From contig NZ_AP022618.1 of NCBI RefSeq assembly GCF_010731615.1, positions 3,968,001 to 4,032,000 on the forward strand: 64,000 nt of DNA, given 5' to 3'. Below the pieces are notes generated by a model, which did no database searches, was not told the DNA's origin, and saw only the letters and a program-made list of their open reading frames with translations. This stretch comes from Mycolicibacterium insubricum. GTDB taxonomy: Bacteria; Actinomycetota; Actinomycetes; Mycobacteriales; Mycobacteriaceae. The position numbers were made by a program, and so were the translations under genes. This document shows, one piece after another, positions 60,442 through 64,000 of the stretch (position 1 is its first letter; every line of letters begins with the position of its first letter).

Positions 60442-62196
60442 GTGAGCCCGCGCACGCACCGCGACCCGGCACCCTCCCTGCGCGAACGGGTGCTGCGGCC
60501 TTGGCGCAGCATCGAACCGGCCGTCTTCGTCCCCGCCTCGGTCATCATCGTGGGGCTCATCGCGTTCGCGGTCGTCTACTCGGCCTCGGCCGCCGACGCG
60601 TTCGGCAAGCTCAACCGTGTCATCACCGGCGGGGTCGGCTGGTGGTACGTCCTGGTGGCGACGGGGTTCGTGGTGTTCGCCGTGTACTGCGGGGTGTCGC
60701 GCGTCGGCACCATCCGTTTAGGCCGTGACGACGAGACACCGGATTTCAGTTTCCTGGCGTGGCTGGCCATGCTGTTCAGCGCCGGGATGGGCATCGGACT
60801 GGTGTTTTACGGTGTCGCCGAACCACTTTCGCACTACATCAGGCCGCCGCGATCGTTGGGCGTGGAGGGCGCCACGGATGCCGCGGCCAACCAGGCGATG
60901 GCGCTGACCCTGTTCCACTGGGGCCTGCACGCCTGGGCCATCTACATCGTCGTCGGCCTCGGCATGGCCTACATGACCTACCGGCGCGGACGGCCGCTGT
61001 CGATCCGCTGGCTGCTGGAGCCGCTGCTGGGCAAGGAACGTGTCGAGGGCTGGATCGGGCACGCCGTCGACGTCATCGCCATCGTCGGCACCCTGTTCGG
61101 CGTCGCCACCTCGCTGGGCTTCGGCATCACCCAGATCGCCGCGGGGCTGGAGTACCTCGGCTGGATCACCGTCACCAACTGGTGGACGGTGATCCTGATC
61201 GCCGCGATCACCGCGTTGGCGACGTTCTCGGTGGTCAGCGGCGTCAGCCGCGGCCTGAAGTGGCTGTCCAACATCAACATGATGCTGGCCGGGCTGCTGG
61301 CCGGATTCGTCATGCTGGCCGGGCCGACCCTGTTCCTGATGCAGGCCTGGGTGCAGAACCTGGGCAACTACCTCACCTCGCTGCCCGAATTGATGCTGCG
61401 CACCGGACCGTTCACCGACGGCCAGTGGCTGGGCAGCTGGACCATCTTCTACTGGGGCTGGTGGATCAGCTGGGCGCCGTTCGTCGGCATGTTCATCGCC
61501 CGGATCTCCCGGGGCCGAACCATCCGCGAGTTCGTCGCCGGTGTGCTGCTGGTGCCGACGGTGATCGGCTCGCTGTGGTTCACCGTGTTCGGCGATTCGG
61601 CGATCCTGCGCCAGCGCAACCACGGCGACATGCTCGTCGACGGCGCCGTCGACACCAACACGTCGCTGTTCCAACTGCTGGGCGGTCTGCCGCTGGCGAC
61701 GGTGTCCAGCGTGCTGGCGATCTTCGTGATCGTCTTCTTCTTCGTCACCTCCTCGGATTCCGGGTCGCTGGTGATCGACATCCTGTCCTCGGGCGGTGAG
61801 CTGGAACCGCCGGTGGCCACCCGGGTCTACTGGTCGTTCCTGGAGGGCATCGCGGCGGCGATTCTGCTGATCGTCGGCGGCGCCGGGTCGCTGGCCGCGT
61901 TGCAGACCGCGGCGATCGCTACCGCCGTGCCGTTCTCGGTGATCATGGTGATCGCCTGCGTGTCGATGCTGCGCGCGTTCCACTACGACCTGGCGACCAC
62001 TCCGCGGCTGCTGCGCATCTCGGCCCCGGATGGCCTTGTGCCCAAGGCACATTCGTTACGCGATGCGTCCGCAACGCTGGCCGGCCTGGTGGAGGTGCGA
62101 CGGGTCGCCCCCGGTGACTGTTCGGTGTCCCCGGACACCGGGGAACTCGTCATCATCGAGCGCACCGACCCGCTCGGCGATTCCCGCGGGACGTAG
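60442..62196 (+). CDS. BCCT-family transporter (betaine/carnitine/choline type)
   Basis: This 584-residue membrane transporter has 12 helices and the family signature FYWGWWISWAPFVGMFIARI followed by SRGRTIREF (about 334-362). The conserved GMGIGLVFYGVAEP appears near 115 and SSDSGSLVIDIL near 435. These sodium- or proton-coupled carriers import glycine betaine or related compounds for osmoprotection. The cytoplasmic tail is short. GAGGAGGACTC lies just before the GTG at 60442. In M. tuberculosis narGHJI occupies this interval between typA and mutT2; here the transporter and a small zinc-ribbon protein are found instead. Confidence 0.93.
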   Translation: MSPRTHRDPAPSLRERVLRPWRSIEPAVFVPASVIIVGLIAFAVVYSASAADAFGKLNRVITGGVGWWYVLVATGFVVFAVYCGVSRVGTIRLGRDDETPDFSFLAWLAMLFSAGMGIGLVFYGVAEPLSHYIRPPRSLGVEGATDAAANQAMALTLFHWGLHAWAIYIVVGLGMAYMTYRRGRPLSIRWLLEPLLGKERVEGWIGHAVDVIAIVGTLFGVATSLGFGITQIAAGLEYLGWITVTNWWTVILIAAITALATFSVVSGVSRGLKWLSNINMMLAGLLAGFVMLAGPTLFLMQAWVQNLGNYLTSLPELMLRTGPFTDGQWLGSWTIFYWGWWISWAPFVGMFIARISRGRTIREFVAGVLLVPTVIGSLWFTVFGDSAILRQRNHGDMLVDGAVDTNTSLFQLLGGLPLATVSSVLAIFVIVFFFVTSSDSGSLVIDILSSGGELEPPVATRVYWSFLEGIAAAILLIVGGAGSLAALQTAAIATAVPFSVIMVIACVSMLRAFHYDLATTPRLLRISAPDGLVPKAHSLRDASATLAGLVEVRRVAPGDCSVSPDTGELVIIERTDPLGDSRGT

Positions 62197-62295
62197 CGGC
62201 GTTTTCGCTGGGGTTCCCGGAAATCCGGCGTTGAAGCCGCCCACAACGATCGGAGGGCAGGCGTAGCGTTGAAGTGTCCATTGGAGGTGCAGGTC

Positions 62296-62562
62296 ATGAC
62301 CGGTTTGGAAGTCGTTGGACTCTTCACAATCACCGTGGTGGGCGCCTTGGCGGTCGGCGCCCTGTTCCTCGGGCTGGCCAACTGGGTCGGCGCGTTCTAT
62401 ATGGTGCACTGCCGGCGATGTCACCACCTGACCGGATCGAACCGCGACCAGCCGGTGGACACCTGCGTGCACTGCCGCCACCCGGTACTCACCCACCCGC
62501 TGTATGCGCTGGCACACCGGACGGCGCCGATCCAGGTCCGCCCGGATCCGCTGCACTACTGA
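62296..62562 (+). CDS. Small membrane protein with zinc ribbon
   Basis: This 88-residue protein has an N-terminal membrane helix (about 5-33) and then two Cys pairs, HCRRCHHL and TCVHCRHP, 20 residues apart, forming a probable zinc ribbon. The tail has several His. GGAGG lies 8 nt before ATG 62296. Its 3' end overlaps the convergent mutT2 by 7 nt. The function is unknown. Confidence 0.78.
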   Translation: MTGLEVVGLFTITVVGALAVGALFLGLANWVGAFYMVHCRRCHHLTGSNRDQPVDTCVHCRHPVLTHPLYALAHRTAPIQVRPDPLHY

Positions 62563-62966
62563 CGATCGGCAGCCTTTTGGGTGGACAACGCCCGGCGCAG
62601 TTCCGGTAACCAGGCCGTGTCGGCGGGCACCCAGTCCAGCCCGTCGAGTTCGGTTGCGCTGACCCAGCGCAACGATCGGTGGTCATGCGGGTACATGGCG
62701 CCGGCGGTCCAGGTGACGCGGTAGGCGCGTAGCACCGTCGTCGCATTCAGCGGCACATCGGCGCCCAGGCGCTCCCCGACGGTGACCGTGATGCCCAGTT
62801 CCTCGTGCAGTTCCCGTGCCAGCGCCAGCTGGTCGGTCTCCCCGTCGGCGACCTTGCCGCCGGGCAGCTCCCAGCACCCGGCCAGCTCCGGGGGCCGGGC
62901 GCGCTGGGCGACCAGCAGGGCGCCGTCGGCGATGAGTGCCCCGGCCACGACGATCACCCGGGGCAC
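62556..62966 (-). CDS. mutT2: Nudix hydrolase MutT2
   Basis: This 136-residue protein has the full Nudix box from GGKVADGETDQLALARELHE to ELGI (GX5EX7REUXEEXGU; about 35-57). RARPPELAGCWELPGG precedes it and LNATTVLRAYRV follows, both as I recall in M. tuberculosis MutT2. The enzyme hydrolyses oxidised or methylated pyrimidine nucleotides such as dCTP and 5-methyl-dCTP. GTG 62966 fits the family N-terminus (VPRVIVVAGALIADG). It is divergent from the pterin dehydratase gene (23 nt), matching the Rv1160-Rv1159A neighbourhood. Confidence 0.9.
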   Translation of the reverse strand: MPRVIVVAGALIADGALLVAQRARPPELAGCWELPGGKVADGETDQLALARELHEELGITVTVGERLGADVPLNATTVLRAYRVTWTAGAMYPHDHRSLRWVSATELDGLDWVPADTAWLPELRRALSTQKAADRQ

Positions 62967-62989
62967 GCTACCGGGCGTAGGGTTTGCAC

Positions 62990-63283
62990 ATGACTGTGTT
63001 GACCGACGCGCAGATCGATGCGGCACTGGCGTCGCTGCCCGGTTGGGTGCACGACGACGGCATGTTGCGTCGCTCGATCACCTTCGACTCGTTTCTCGAC
63101 GGCATCGCCGCGGTGGACCGGGTGGCCGTACTGGCCGAGGCCGCCGATCACCATCCGGATATCGATATCCGTGGGCGCACCGTCACTTTCACTCTGGTGA
63201 CGCATTCGGCCGGCGGGATCACCGATAAGGACGTCGCTATGGCGCGTGACATCTCGGCGAGCGTGAACCGCCCGGGAACCTGA
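62990..63283 (+). CDS. Pterin-4a-carbinolamine dehydratase
   Basis: This 97-residue protein has the family motif [20 protein letters not shown] (about 54-73, with the catalytic His pair and third His) and [14 protein letters not shown]. It recycles 4a-hydroxytetrahydropterin; in mycobacteria the physiological pterin partner is unclear. ATG 62990 is directly after the short divergent promoter shared with mutT2. The 3' end overlaps the convergent pimE by 47 nt. Confidence 0.92.
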   Translation: MTVLTDAQIDAALASLPGWVHDDGMLRRSITFDSFLDGIAAVDRVAVLAEAADHHPDIDIRGRTVTFTLVTHSAGGITDKDVAMARDISASVNRPGT

Positions 63284-64000
63284 ACGGCGCCGCGGCCATC
63301 CACGCCAGGGTCACCAGCGTCGCGACGATGTACACCAAACCCGCCCAGGCCAGGTACCACGGCCGGTGGACCTCCCAGATGGTCGGCTGGGCGAAGCTGA
63401 GCAGCCACGGGATGCCGACGACGATCAGCACCACCCAGATCCAGCCGAGCACCCGCGCCTCGGTGAGGTAGCGGTAGGGGCCGTTGAACAGCCAGATCAG
63501 CAGCGGCAGTAGCCACACCCAGTGATGGGTCCAGGAGATCGGCGACAGCAGCAGCCCGAACAGAGTGACCACCAGGATCAGGCCGAGCCGGTCCGGTTCG
63601 CCGGGGATTTCGGCCACCGAGCGCCAGGCCCGCCAGGCCAGCAGGGCGGTGAGTGCGATCGCGATGAGCAGCAGCGGCGTGTTTCCGACGTCGTGACCGA
63701 GGATCCTCGACAGTCCGCCGCGCCAGGATTGGTTGAACGAGGTGCCGACCGGGCCGATGCGTTTGGCGTCACCGAGCAGGTGGGTGAAGTAGAAGCGCGC
63801 CTGCTCCCCGATCACCAGGATCGACACGCCGATCGTTGCGGCGAACGTGACGACGGTGAAAGCCGCTGCCGCCCAGCGTCGTCGGCCCAGCAGGTAGAGG
63901 ATCGCAACCAGCGGGGTGAGCTTGATTCCGGCCGCCACACCGATCAGCAGCCCGGTGAGCCAGTTGCGGCTTGACCAGATGCCGCCGGGCCTCGTGCTCG
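63237..64000 (-). CDS. pimE: Alpha-1,2-mannosyltransferase PimE (3' part only)
   Basis: This is the C-terminal 253 residues of a polytopic GT-C (GT87/DUF2029) glycosyltransferase. Helical stretches alternate with motifs such as [17 protein letters not shown] and [17 protein letters not shown], typical of polyprenyl-phosphate-mannose dependent enzymes. By synteny (mutT2, pterin dehydratase, pimE) this is PimE, which adds the first alpha-1,2-mannose on the path to PIM6. The open frame continues to the window edge, so the catalytic N-terminal Asp is not seen. It links functionally with lpqW upstream. Confidence 0.88.
   Translation of the reverse strand, partial: STRPGGIWSSRNWLTGLLIGVAAGIKLTPLVAILYLLGRRRWAAAAFTVVTFAATIGVSILVIGEQARFYFTHLLGDAKRIGPVGTSFNQSWRGGLSRILGHDVGNTPLLLIAIALTALLAWRAWRSVAEIPGEPDRLGLILVVTLFGLLLSPISWTHHWVWLLPLLIWLFNGPYRYLTEARVLGWIWVVLIVVGIPWLLSFAQPTIWEVHRPWYLAWAGLVYIVATLVTLAWMAAAPFRFPGGSRSPRCHAP

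Noticed and set aside
61983..62556. Plus/minus shadow frames around the BCCT gene
   Set aside because: They overlap the well-supported transporter and zinc-ribbon genes and show no motif.

Overview
The window is a chromosomal segment of a fast-growing type mycobacterium (Mycolicibacterium-like). The evidence is the high G+C content and a set of recognisable mycobacterial genes: fbiC (F420), mshB (mycothiol), lpqW and pimE (PIM/LAM), mmpS/mmpL, a Gap-family protein and a TB8.4-family secreted protein. The backbone follows, in inverted orientation, the order I recall for M. tuberculosis Rv1178-Rv1159: dapC, fdxC, fadH, fbiC, an Rv1171-like gene, mshB, lpqW, typA, mutT2, pterin dehydratase, pimE. 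This synteny is from memory, not from a search. Several blocks are inserted into that order.

Region by region. 0-2.9 kb: dapC (partial), fdxC and fadH. 3.2-8.0 kb: a nitric-oxide handling block with a quinol NO reductase, a Cys-rich membrane protein and a slipin in one operon, convergent with a group III truncated haemoglobin and its translationally coupled membrane partner. 8.0-16.6 kb: a DUF309 protein, fbiC, secreted proteins, an Rv1171-like membrane protein preceded by a 35-residue ORF, and mshB. 16.6-21.7 kb: a scarred stretch with an intact cupin gene, a truncated VapBC-type remnant, a 1135-residue exported protein with a candidate iron box, and a second cupin copy broken by an internal inversion and a deletion.

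21.7-54.5 kb is the main accessory element, a single minus-strand operon-like lipopeptide cluster: mbtH, NRPS1, NRPS2, carboxyl-methyltransferase-like gene, TB8.4-family gene, mmpS, mmpL, mmpL, gap. The two synthetases are split into seven open frames. When the indels are corrected against their own internal repeats, both become single frames of 3034 and 4981 residues. The corrected assembly line reads C(starter)-A(Thr)-T-C-A(Thr)-T-E-C / A-T-E-C-A(Phe)-T-C-A(Thr)-T-C-A(MT)-T-TE. This predicts an N-acylated hexapeptide rich in Thr, with two D residues, one methylated residue and TE release. The export genes resemble those of glycopeptidolipid loci, but the peptide and release logic differ. I do not recognise the product.

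Upstream of mbtH an IS256-family element with an 8-bp target duplication has separated the operon from an array of three near-identical palindromes (TTGCA-NN-YGCAA type), which is probably its native control region. 56.2-64 kb returns to backbone: lpqW, typA, a 55-residue Cys/Lys-rich protein, a BCCT transporter, a small zinc-ribbon membrane protein, mutT2, pterin-4a-carbinolamine dehydratase and the 3' part of pimE. No tRNA, rRNA or CRISPR array was seen.
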